From: a virus
Direction: 5' to 3' (one strand)
DNA length: 46,972 bases
Virus record (IMG/VR): IMGVR_UViG_3300032265_000302
Coordinates: 1 to 46,972 of that record
Shown here: piece by piece, positions 14,705-22,921 of the stretch
How positions within the stretch are numbered: position 1 is the stretch's first letter
Layout: each line of letters begins with the position of its first letter
Program-made: the position numbers and the translations under genes
The notes under the pieces: generated by a model
What the model was told of the DNA's origin: nothing
Databases searched by the model: none
The model's input: only the letters and a program-made list of their open reading frames with translations

Positions 14705-17580
14705 TGCAGTTATATACAGGCGTAGTTGAAAATAGAGACGACCCATTAAAACTTGGTAGATGTCAAGTTAGAATTACTGGATTACATATAGAAGATAAAA
14801 CTATATTACCAACAGATGACTTACCTTGGGCATATCCAATCCAACCATTAATTTCAGCTGCTATGAATGGTATTGGTTGGTCTCCTGTTGGACCTGTCAA
14901 TGGAACATGGGTTGTTATTTCTTTTAGAGATGCAGATTTACAACAACCAATTATGCTTGGTACAATTGGTGGTATACCACAATCAAAAGCTGGTGCATTC
15001 GCTGCCAGTGATTCAGATGATTCTATTATTGCCACTGATGGTGGAGTATTAACAGATGGAAATGGCAATCCCGTAACAGATGGTAGTGGGAATCCTGTTC
15101 AAGTTGGAACACAAGAATCTACCAACAAACCAGCACCAACAGATCCATCTTCAAAGACAGCACCAAAGGTTGACGATACGGTACAAAAAGTTCCAAATGA
15201 AGCAAAGCCAGATGTTTTAAGTAAAGCAATTCCCTTTGATCCACCACCATGGGTTCAACTTTCAAATAAATCACAAGTTAAATCAAACATTGCATCAATC
15301 ATCGCTGCTTGTGATGAATTGGGATTAACTAGTAAATATGCTAAAGCAGGAATTTTGGCAATTGCTGGTGGAGAAACACTTTGGAATCCTGTCGAAGAAG
15401 GGCACTATTATCGAGATGCTGAATATTTAAAAAAGACATTTGGTTATACTTTTAAAACTATTGAAGAAGCTCGACCATATGTTAACTGGCAAGGGTCTAA
15501 AAAAGATTGGTTTAATGTTATTTACAGACCATCAGGTAATGGTAAATTAGTTTCAAACACTCAACCAAATGATGGCGGTGATTTTTATGGTCGTGGATAT
15601 ATTCAGATAACTGGTAGAGGTGGCTATCAGCAGATGCAAAATTTCTTGAAGAAGCAAGGAGTTACTATTGATCTAATGAATAATCCATCTTCAATTATTG
15701 GTGATTCTAGAACATCTGCACTGGCATGTGCTGGGTTCTTTAAACTAAACGTAAAAGTACCACACGATGATCCAGGATATTTTATGGCAGCACGTGCACG
15801 ATGTGGTGCAGATGCAGGTGGGGGTTATGCTAAAAAAGAGAAATATTATAATTATTTTTTGGGACAAGATTTAACAACAACTTCAACTAATAAACCTGCA
15901 GCTGATGATCAAAAAACATACACTAAAGAAGAAGTTAAAGATCTTCCACCTGCAAAACAAACAGCATTATTAGAAGATAGAAGTGCAAATAAAACCTTAG
16001 GTTTTGTAGATCCATCTGGGAAATATCCACTTCGCAATTTAATGGATGAGCCAGACACAAATAGATTGGCACGTGGTATTATCAAAGAAACTGCAATTGA
16101 ATTTAAAGATTCTACTAGAACACAAGAAATAGAAGCTGCTAATGGTGCAGATCCATGGGAGCAACCCTTAGCTCCATTTGGTGGAGTATATCCTTATAAT
16201 AAAGTTTTTGAAAGTGAGGGTGGACATATTCAGCAATTTGATGATACACCAACCAATGAAACATTAAGTTTATATCATCGCGCAGGTTCTTTCGTTGAAT
16301 GGGATGCTAATGGGACTCAAGTTAATAAAATTATTGGAGATGGTTATACAATCTATGATAGAAATGGTTTTATTAGTATTATCGGTAAAGCAAATTTAAC
16401 TGTTGGACAAGGTGTCAATATTTATGTAAAGGGTGCTGCAGATATTCAAGTAGATGGTGCTGCAACAATTAATCTAAATAACAATGCTGATATTGGTGTT
16501 GGTGGAGATTTAACTGTTGCAGTTGGTGGAAACTATAATCTGCAAGTAGGTGGCGATTTTAATACTAAGGTTGCTGGATCGTTAACACTACAATCTGCAG
16601 CAGCTACTACTGTTAAATCCGCATCTATGATTGGGATACAGGCTGCTCAGGATCTTACGATGAAAGCAGGAACCAATGTTAATAGCTCAGCTGGCTCAGC
16701 TCAGAATATAAAAGCAGGTGGTAATGTTAATGTTGATGGAGCAGAATTCCACGGACAAGAAGGTGCTGCAACTGTTGGAGATGATGTAGTAGATAGTTCA
16801 GTTGCTTTAACTCCACCTGATTTTGAAAATGGTGCTGGAAATACAATGGCAATTTTACCTACACCTGTTAGACCAAGTCCACCTGTTCTTGAGAAAAAAC
16901 AAATAACTGATGATAATATGGCTAAGGCACAAGATTTTATTGCTACACCTGATAAATATTATAATAAAGAAGCCGAAGCAGTTGGATCTAAACCAAATGT
17001 GCCACCACCACCAAAAGATAGTGGAACAGGACAAAGTTTAATTTCTGGTGCAAATACCAGTGATCTATATGCTTGGCTAACCAAACAACTTGAAGCAACA
17101 TCAACTGGTTACTGGCGTGAGACTGGACAGAATTCAAAACCCAGCAATCCTAATATTTTACGTATTTGGCAAGATCTTGGATTTAAAGGTGCGTATTGGG
17201 AAACCGATCAAACTCCATGGTGTATGGGATTTGTTGCTTGGTCACTAAAACAATGTGGATATCGTTATTTCCAAACAGCATCCTCATGGGCAATTAGAGA
17301 TGCAACAGCTAAGTTTGGTGCTACAAAAGTAGACAATTATGCTGATGCACAGACAGGAGATATCGCTTTGTTTAAGGTAGGACACGTAGCATTTGTTTAT
17401 AGAAATAAAGGTGGGCTTTTAAGTTTCGTTGGTGGAAATCAAGCACCTGGAAAGGGAGTTGGTCCACCAGTTAGAGATCCTAAAAATGATGGTGATGTTT
17501 CTGAGTCTTATATTGGACCTTGCTATACAGATGCAAGATATGGTCAGTTAGCTGGTATATGGCGACCAAGTAAGGCTTAA
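14704..17580 (+). CDS. 5: Central spike gp5 with GH19-like and NlpC/P60-like hydrolase domains
   Basis: At 958 residues it is far longer than T4 gp5 (575). Residues 1-95 form the OB-fold (YTGVVENRDDPLKLGRCQV, then GPVNGTWVVISFRD). Residues about 190-390 look like a GH19 chitinase-type lysozyme (GILAIAGGETLW with Glu224, GGDFYGRGYIQITGRGGY), replacing the T4 lysozyme. Residues about 540-690 contain VGG-type octads (VGGDLTVA, VGGNYNLQ, VGGDFNTK) of the gp5C beta-helix needle. Residues about 785-955 are an NlpC/P60 or CHAP-like domain with WCMGFVAWSLKQCGY (Cys840), GHVAFVYR (His894) and GGNQ. The protein should puncture the outer membrane and locally digest peptidoglycan. Two hydrolases flanking the needle is unusual. 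Confidence 0.88.
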   Translation: MQLYTGVVENRDDPLKLGRCQVRITGLHIEDKTILPTDDLPWAYPIQPLISAAMNGIGWSPVGPVNGTWVVISFRDADLQQPIMLGTIGGIPQSKAGAFAASDSDDSIIATDGGVLTDGNGNPVTDGSGNPVQVGTQESTNKPAPTDPSSKTAPKVDDTVQKVPNEAKPDVLSKAIPFDPPPWVQLSNKSQVKSNIASIIAACDELGLTSKYAKAGILAIAGGETLWNPVEEGHYYRDAEYLKKTFGYTFKTIEEARPYVNWQGSKKDWFNVIYRPSGNGKLVSNTQPNDGGDFYGRGYIQITGRGGYQQMQNFLKKQGVTIDLMNNPSSIIGDSRTSALACAGFFKLNVKVPHDDPGYFMAARARCGADAGGGYAKKEKYYNYFLGQDLTTTSTNKPAADDQKTYTKEEVKDLPPAKQTALLEDRSANKTLGFVDPSGKYPLRNLMDEPDTNRLARGIIKETAIEFKDSTRTQEIEAANGADPWEQPLAPFGGVYPYNKVFESEGGHIQQFDDTPTNETLSLYHRAGSFVEWDANGTQVNKIIGDGYTIYDRNGFISIIGKANLTVGQGVNIYVKGAADIQVDGAATINLNNNADIGVGGDLTVAVGGNYNLQVGGDFNTKVAGSLTLQSAAATTVKSASMIGIQAAQDLTMKAGTNVNSSAGSAQNIKAGGNVNVDGAEFHGQEGAATVGDDVVDSSVALTPPDFENGAGNTMAILPTPVRPSPPVLEKKQITDDNMAKAQDFIATPDKYYNKEAEAVGSKPNVPPPPKDSGTGQSLISGANTSDLYAWLTKQLEATSTGYWRETGQNSKPSNPNILRIWQDLGFKGAYWETDQTPWCMGFVAWSLKQCGYRYFQTASSWAIRDATAKFGATKVDNYADAQTGDIALFKVGHVAFVYRNKGGLLSFVGGNQAPGKGVGPPVRDPKNDGDVSESYIGPCYTDARYGQLAGIWRPSKA

Positions 17581-17581
17581 T

Positions 17582-18112
17582 ATGGCATGGTCTCCATCAA
17601 CAACTGAACTTGGTCCACATACTGAATTAGAAACATTCAGTCATAGTATTACATATATTGTTCCAGGAACTGATGCAGATCCTACTGCCAGTCCTCCAAC
17701 TGAGGCAACGGCAGAAATTAGATATAATGTAAGAATAGTACCACAAGAAGCAAATCCTTCTACTGTTTCTTTTACCGCAGGAGATCCAGCAATAATTTCT
17801 GGATATTTTAAAAGAGTTTTTAATGATACTATTCAGTATAAAACTTTTAACAAAGATATAAAAACTGCAGTAACTGATCCCGACAATGGAGCATGGGATA
17901 AAGTTATTAATGCAGAAGTATATGAAACAATATCATTTAAAGCTGATACAACAAGAAATATTATTAAAAACTACAGAGCAGAAGCATATAATCCTTTAGT
18001 TCCAGCCACAGTGGTTGCTTCTAATAATTATACAATTAACATTCGAGATTTGAACTGGACAACAGGGCAAACCTTATTAAAACAGTTAGTAACCCTAACT
18101 CAGAGTAGATAA
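17582..18112 (+). CDS. Unknown virion protein between spike and PAAR tip
   Basis: The 176-residue protein has a Thr/Pro-rich start, beta-rich middle (EIRYNVRIVPQEANPSTVSF) and a C-terminal INIRDLNWTTGQTLLKQLVT. It starts two bases after gp5 and overlaps the PAAR gene by one base, so it is part of the baseplate operon and probably a spike or baseplate component. I do not recognise the family. Confidence 0.6.
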   Translation: MAWSPSTTELGPHTELETFSHSITYIVPGTDADPTASPPTEATAEIRYNVRIVPQEANPSTVSFTAGDPAIISGYFKRVFNDTIQYKTFNKDIKTAVTDPDNGAWDKVINAEVYETISFKADTTRNIIKNYRAEAYNPLVPATVVASNNYTINIRDLNWTTGQTLLKQLVTLTQSR

Positions 18113-18411
18113 TGCCAGCGATATCTTTAGAAGCCCAACAATCAACAGGGCATGGATGTTTTCCTCCAACTTCAGCTTCTGGACCATACACAACTAAATC
18201 TTTTTTCAATGGTAAGGCTATCCAGCTACTGGGGCATACTCAATATCAGGCACATACGTGTGGAACTACTACGCATCCAAATTCTGCTCGAAAAGTATCA
18301 TCTTCTTCCTCCACATTCTATTTTGAAGGAAAAAAAGTCGCTAGAATCGGCGATAATATTGCATGTGGAGATACAATTGCTCAAGGATCGCAAGATTCGT
18401 TTATTGGATAG
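18112..18411 (+). CDS. PAAR-motif spike tip protein (gp5.4-like)
   Basis: This 99-residue protein is a PAAR tip: GHGCFPPTSASGPYTTKSFF near the start, a central GKAIQLLGHTQYQAHTC, and a C-terminal FEGKKVARIGDNIACGDTIA. His and Cys residues (HGC, H in GHTQ, AHTCG, IACG) are placed to bind the metal at the cone point. PAAR proteins sharpen the gp5-type needle; T4 gp5.4 is the counterpart. It lies just after the spike gene and before gp25. Confidence 0.85.
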   Translation: MPAISLEAQQSTGHGCFPPTSASGPYTTKSFFNGKAIQLLGHTQYQAHTCGTTTHPNSARKVSSSSSTFYFEGKKVARIGDNIACGDTIAQGSQDSFIG

Positions 18412-18412
18412 A

Positions 18413-18419
18413 CTAAATA
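18413..18419 (+). promoter_or_regulatory. CTAAATA motif before gp25, doubtful promoter
   Basis: The motif ends 5 bases before the gp25 ATG, so a transcript started from it would begin inside the gene. It matches the late motif but may be chance or serve internal re-initiation. Confidence 0.2.
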
Positions 18420-18423
18420 ATAG

Positions 18424-18816
18424 ATGGCACTAACTACAAGAACATTCTCTGACTTAGATCTTAATTTCACCAAGCATCCAGTAACTAAAGATATTACGAT
18501 GCGTTACGATGAAAATGCGATTAAAACCAGTCTGAAGAATCTAATCCTAACTTCTAACTATGAGAGACATTTCCATAGTGAAGTTGGCACACCTATTAAA
18601 CGTCTGTTGTTCGAACCAGCTGGTCCAATGACCAATTTGCTGATCAGACAAGCAATTATAGATTCAGTAAATAACTTTGAACCCAGAGTAGTTTTGTTGG
18701 ATGTAGATTGTAATACTAATATGGATTTAAACGCAATTAATGTAACTATTACTTTCGAGATAGTTAATACTGTAACTCCACTTGTCTTGACTATAGCACT
18801 AGAGAGAACCCGATAA
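18424..18816 (+). CDS. 25: Baseplate wedge gp25
   Basis: The 130-residue protein (T4 132) carries the gp25-like lysozyme-fold pattern: RTFSDLDLNFTKHPVTKDI, then SLKNLILTSNYERHFHSEVG, RLLFEPAGPM, and the conserved EPRV motif (NNFEPRVVLLDV) that binds the sheath base. It forms the wedge core with gp6 and gp53. It overlaps gp6 by one base. Confidence 0.92.
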   Translation: MALTTRTFSDLDLNFTKHPVTKDITMRYDENAIKTSLKNLILTSNYERHFHSEVGTPIKRLLFEPAGPMTNLLIRQAIIDSVNNFEPRVVLLDVDCNTNMDLNAINVTITFEIVNTVTPLVLTIALERTR

Positions 18817-20642
18817 TGGCAAATAAAAAGATTAATGTAGCCGAATTAGATTTCGATGCTATCAAACAGAACATTAAAACATTCTTGAAGGGTCAAGAAA
18901 CTTTTCAAGATTATGATTTTGAAGGTTCGGGTATGTCTGTCTTGATGGATGTATTGGCATATAATACTCATTACAATGCTCTTTACAATAACATGACAAT
19001 TAATGAAATGTTTTTGGATTCTGCCAGCAAAAGAAATAGTGTTGTTTCTTTGTCTAAAATGTTGGGTTATGTTCCGAGATCTGCTATTTGCTCCAAAGCT
19101 ACAGTTTCTTTAACCCTAACTACTACAACTGCTGGACCAAGTGTTTTAACATTACCTGCTTATAGCACATTTTCAACTTCAGTGAATGGTGTAAGTTATA
19201 ATTTCTATAATACATCTCCATATACAATTACTGGCGCTGGAACACAATACACTTTCCCTGATATTAAAATTATTGAAGGTACTCCGCTAACATTTAATTG
19301 GACAGTTGCTGCTGGTTCAATTTATGTTATTCCAAACAGTACTGTTGATTTAACAACACTAAAAGTTCAAGTTCAAGAATCTTCTTCAACTTCTATATTT
19401 GAAACATATACTAATGGTAATGATATAACTATTGCTAACTCAACAACTAGAGTGTATTTTGTAAAAGAAATTGATGATGGATTATATCAAATTACTTTTG
19501 GTGATGGTATTATCGGTAAACAATTGGATAACGGTAATGTTGTACATATTGAATACATGGCATCAAATCTTAGCGCACCCAATGGAGCACGATTATTTAA
19601 TTATACGGGTTCTACATTAATCACTAATGCAAGCACAAATATATCTACATCAGTTCCTGCCACTGGTGGCGATGCTGCCGAAGATATCGAAAGTATTCGT
19701 TTCAATGCACCAAGAACTTATGCTGCTCAAAATCGTGCTGTAACACCAGAAGATTATAAGGCTGTTATTTACTCAGCTTTACCGAATGCAAAATCAGTTT
19801 CTGTCTGGGGTGGTGAAGATAACAACCCACCTGTATATGGCAAAATATTTGTTTGTGTTAAACCTGTTGATGCTACTAAACTTACTACTGCTGAAAAGTC
19901 CAATTTAATTTCTACTATTTTGAATAGTAAAAACGTAGTATCAGTTCAACCTGAAATTGTTGATGCGGATTCTATTAACATTGCTTTAACTGTAACTGCA
20001 TATTATAATGATAGAGAAACAACTCGTTCCGCAGATGAACTTAAAACTATCATAACTAATACTATATTCGACTATGATACTAATGAATTAGAAAGATTTG
20101 ATAGTATATTTAAGTTCTCTAAACTTTCTCGTTTAATCGATACTTGCGAAGCGTCTATCGTTAGCAATATTACAACTGTAGCTCTACGTAGAAAAATGAC
20201 TCCACGTTATAACGTATCTGCTCAATATTTAATTAACTTAATTAACCCAATTTTCTTCTCTGAAGTTCCAGGTGGATCAATCTCTACCACAGGTTTCTAT
20301 ATTTCTGGTAGCGATGAGTTGCATTACCTAGATGATGATGGCGGAAATTTACGTTTAATCAAATATGGTTCCACTGCAAATAAAATTGTAGTAACCCCTC
20401 AGATTGGTTTTATTAATCATCAAGGTGGTGTATTGGATATTCGTAATTTACATATTACAGCATTGGCTGATGTTGATTTTGAAATTTCAATTAAACCAGC
20501 ATCAAATGACGTAGTATCTGCTTTAACGTCTATCGCTCAGATAGCAAGAGACCATTTAACGGTAAACGTCATTGCAGATAAAACTGCCAATGGCGATTTA
20601 CGTGCTGGATACAATTATACATTCTCAAATAGTTCTGCATAA
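18816..20642 (+). CDS. 6: Baseplate wedge gp6
   Basis: The 608-residue protein (T4 660) has the family start ELDFDAIKQNIKTFLKGQ, then QDYDFEGSGMSVLMDVLAYN and THYNALYNNMTINEMFLDSA, with AVTPEDYKAVIYSALPNAKS in the middle, the J/gp6 wedge signature. gp6 dimers form the ring joining the six wedges. It lies directly after its partner gp25. Confidence 0.92.
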   Translation: MANKKINVAELDFDAIKQNIKTFLKGQETFQDYDFEGSGMSVLMDVLAYNTHYNALYNNMTINEMFLDSASKRNSVVSLSKMLGYVPRSAICSKATVSLTLTTTTAGPSVLTLPAYSTFSTSVNGVSYNFYNTSPYTITGAGTQYTFPDIKIIEGTPLTFNWTVAAGSIYVIPNSTVDLTTLKVQVQESSSTSIFETYTNGNDITIANSTTRVYFVKEIDDGLYQITFGDGIIGKQLDNGNVVHIEYMASNLSAPNGARLFNYTGSTLITNASTNISTSVPATGGDAAEDIESIRFNAPRTYAAQNRAVTPEDYKAVIYSALPNAKSVSVWGGEDNNPPVYGKIFVCVKPVDATKLTTAEKSNLISTILNSKNVVSVQPEIVDADSINIALTVTAYYNDRETTRSADELKTIITNTIFDYDTNELERFDSIFKFSKLSRLIDTCEASIVSNITTVALRRKMTPRYNVSAQYLINLINPIFFSEVPGGSISTTGFYISGSDELHYLDDDGGNLRLIKYGSTANKIVVTPQIGFINHQGGVLDIRNLHITALADVDFEISIKPASNDVVSALTSIAQIARDHLTVNVIADKTANGDLRAGYNYTFSNSSA

Positions 20643-20644
20643 AA

Positions 20645-22453
20645 ATGTCACTAAAACCATCTGTATCAAATTTAGTACCTTATCAGGTTCCTGCATTTGT
20701 TAGGGAAGATAATCCTACATTTGTAGCATTCTTACAAGCATACTATGAATATCTTGAAACACAATCACCTGATTTAAAAGATCTTAGAAATTTAGATACA
20801 ACTTTAAATGGGTTTATTAAATATTTTAAAGATGAACTTGCTCATAATCTACCAGATATTGACAATCCAAGATTTGTATTAGAACACATTAAAAGTCAAT
20901 ATCTAGCAAAAGGTTCTGAAGCATCATACAAATTACTTTTTAGATTATTCTTTAATAAAGAAGTTGCCATTGATTATCCTGGTAAGCAGATGCTTCGTGC
21001 ATCTGACGGTAAATGGAACCAAGACGTTTCTATTATTGCACAGGTAACTAGTGGACATCCAGATCAGGTTGTTGGTAAGTTAATTGATGTTATAACACCG
21101 ACTAAAATTATTCGTATTATGATTGATAGACGTCAATATATTGAAATCGAAGTTGAGCGTGTTGTTAAAATTGCAGATGATATCTTTGAGTTTTATGTTG
21201 ATCGTCGTTTCTTTGGTAACATTTCTGTCAATGATAAACTGCGTTATAAAACCGATACAGTTTATTTTAGCGCCACAATTTTAGCAACTACTGCTAAATT
21301 AAATGTTCTATCAGCGGGAACTGGATTTAAAGTTGGACAGTTATATAATATTAGAAACGGTAAAGGTACTGGTTCTATTATGAAAATTACTGCAGTAACT
21401 TCTGCAGGTGGTATAATTTCTGCTCAATTTATTAAATATGGAACTGGGTATTCTACTGATTTTACATCAACAATTTATGCAGACTCTGGACAATCTGCAG
21501 CAGGTACTGGCGGGACTGCAATATCTTTGGTTGGTGGAACTTTGGGTATTTCTGAAGGAACTGATGGTTTCTCTGAGACTGGATCACTTAACATAGCAGA
21601 CTATGCTGCAGCCAGTGCAATTGATGGAACTTATGCTGGTTTAGTGTTGCGTGAATTCGGTGGTGACGCAACAGCAATAGTTAGTCCATATGACCCAGCA
21701 ATTATTAAAGTGTCTCTTGGTCCGCTTGCTAAATATCCAGGATACTATGTTAATAATGATGGTTTCTTAGATGATGCTATTTTTATTCAAGATAGTCGTT
21801 ATTATCAAGCATTCTCATATGTTTTAAAAATTGACGAACGATTAGATCAATATAAGTCATTGGTTAAAACATTACTACACCCTGCTGGTATGGCTGTGTT
21901 CGGTGAATATAGTGTCACCAATACATTTGACGTTGGTATAGCACTTGAGTCGATGATTAAAATTTTGGCTGTAAGTACTCGAGATAACGTACTTACAACA
22001 GATCAGTTAACCAATCTTTTCTTGACTAAAGGGTTTGATGACTCTGTGTCAATGGCCAATGAATTTATATCTACTATCGGTTTTGGTAAATCTTTGGGTG
22101 ATTCAATAGATACACCATCAGACAGTATTACAGCAAGAGATTTTGGTAAACGTCTAGACGATTCAATAGATACACCATCAGACAGTATTACGTCAAGAGA
22201 TTTTGGTAAACGACTGGACGATTTCCCTTCTATGGGAGATACTATTACCGCAAGAGATTTCGGTAAAGCATTATCTGATTTACCTGTTATAACTGAAATA
22301 CCTTTACTGAGTATGACTAAATATATTAATAATACTGCTTCAGGGGATGACACTTACACCCCAGTAGATAGTGGAGGTTATATGATTGTTAACCCATATG
22401 TGGAAGCTGGGTGGTTTTTAGAAAACTACGTTGGTGTTCCGATCAATTTTTAA
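20645..22453 (+). CDS. Baseplate wedge-type structural protein with C-terminal repeats
   Basis: The 602-residue protein starts NLVPYQVPAFVREDNPTFVA, with KGSEASYKLLFRLFFNKEVA and DYPGKQMLRASDGKW, a pattern known from the protein downstream of gp6 in marine T4-like phages, sometimes annotated as gp7-like. The middle has a beta-rich GTGFKVGQLYNIRNGKG type segment. Residues about 475-545 hold three copies of a 20-residue repeat containing DSIDTPSDSIT and RDFGK, coded by a 60-bp tandem repeat. The C-terminus ends in WFLENYVGVPINF. The gene lacks an obvious ribosome site and follows gp6 by two bases. Confidence 0.7.
   Translation: MSLKPSVSNLVPYQVPAFVREDNPTFVAFLQAYYEYLETQSPDLKDLRNLDTTLNGFIKYFKDELAHNLPDIDNPRFVLEHIKSQYLAKGSEASYKLLFRLFFNKEVAIDYPGKQMLRASDGKWNQDVSIIAQVTSGHPDQVVGKLIDVITPTKIIRIMIDRRQYIEIEVERVVKIADDIFEFYVDRRFFGNISVNDKLRYKTDTVYFSATILATTAKLNVLSAGTGFKVGQLYNIRNGKGTGSIMKITAVTSAGGIISAQFIKYGTGYSTDFTSTIYADSGQSAAGTGGTAISLVGGTLGISEGTDGFSETGSLNIADYAAASAIDGTYAGLVLREFGGDATAIVSPYDPAIIKVSLGPLAKYPGYYVNNDGFLDDAIFIQDSRYYQAFSYVLKIDERLDQYKSLVKTLLHPAGMAVFGEYSVTNTFDVGIALESMIKILAVSTRDNVLTTDQLTNLFLTKGFDDSVSMANEFISTIGFGKSLGDSIDTPSDSITARDFGKRLDDSIDTPSDSITSRDFGKRLDDFPSMGDTITARDFGKALSDLPVITEIPLLSMTKYINNTASGDDTYTPVDSGGYMIVNPYVEAGWFLENYVGVPINF
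22081..22257 (+). repeat. 60-bp coding tandem repeat, two close copies and one diverged
   Basis: Units 22081-22140 and 22141-22200 are nearly identical; 22201-22257 is a diverged copy shortened by one codon. Each codes for FGK...D-SIDTPSDSIT-(A/S)-R-D in the preceding wedge-type protein. Confidence 0.9.
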
Positions 22454-22463
22454 GGAGAATTCT

Positions 22464-22907
22464 ATGAATTTAAACGAAGGCTTACAAGCAAAAGGCGAAT
22501 TGACTATTATTCATCGTGCCGAAGATGGTACTGTAAAAAATGCTATTCACGTTCCAAACTTAGTTGTTACCACTGGTAAAACTTACATTGCTTCACGTAT
22601 TGTTGGTGTTGCAGCTACAGTTATGTCTCATATGGCTATTGGTATTGGTTCTGCCAGTCCAGTTGCTGGTGATCCTAGTCTGGGTAGCGAATCAGGTCGT
22701 GTCGCTTTGGCATCCCAGTCATCTTCTGGCGGTACTGTAACATATACTGCAACTTTCCCAGCAGGTGCTGGTACTGGTGCTATTACTGAAGCTGGTGTGT
22801 TTAATGCATCTTCTAGCGGTACAATGCTTTGTCGCACTACATTCCCAACAGTAACTAAGCAGTCTGGCGACTCGATTGCAATTACATGGGTTGTTACAGT
22901 TAGTTAA
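22464..22907 (+). CDS. Virion structural / short fibre protein
   Basis: The 147-residue protein follows a strong AAGGAGAA site, so ATG 22464 is used rather than the in-frame ATG at 22431. It has HVPNLVVTTGKTYIASRIVG, HMAIGIGSASPVAGDPSLG, then ATFPAGAGTGAITEAGVFNA and TMLCRTTFPTVTKQSGDSI. This GTxxP...L-G-x-E...ITEAG(I/V)FNA arrangement is common in small phage tail proteins. It precedes two larger tail proteins. Confidence 0.65.
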   Translation: MNLNEGLQAKGELTIIHRAEDGTVKNAIHVPNLVVTTGKTYIASRIVGVAATVMSHMAIGIGSASPVAGDPSLGSESGRVALASQSSSGGTVTYTATFPAGAGTGAITEAGVFNASSSGTMLCRTTFPTVTKQSGDSIAITWVVTVS

Positions 22908-22921
22908 TTTTTAGGGTTTCC

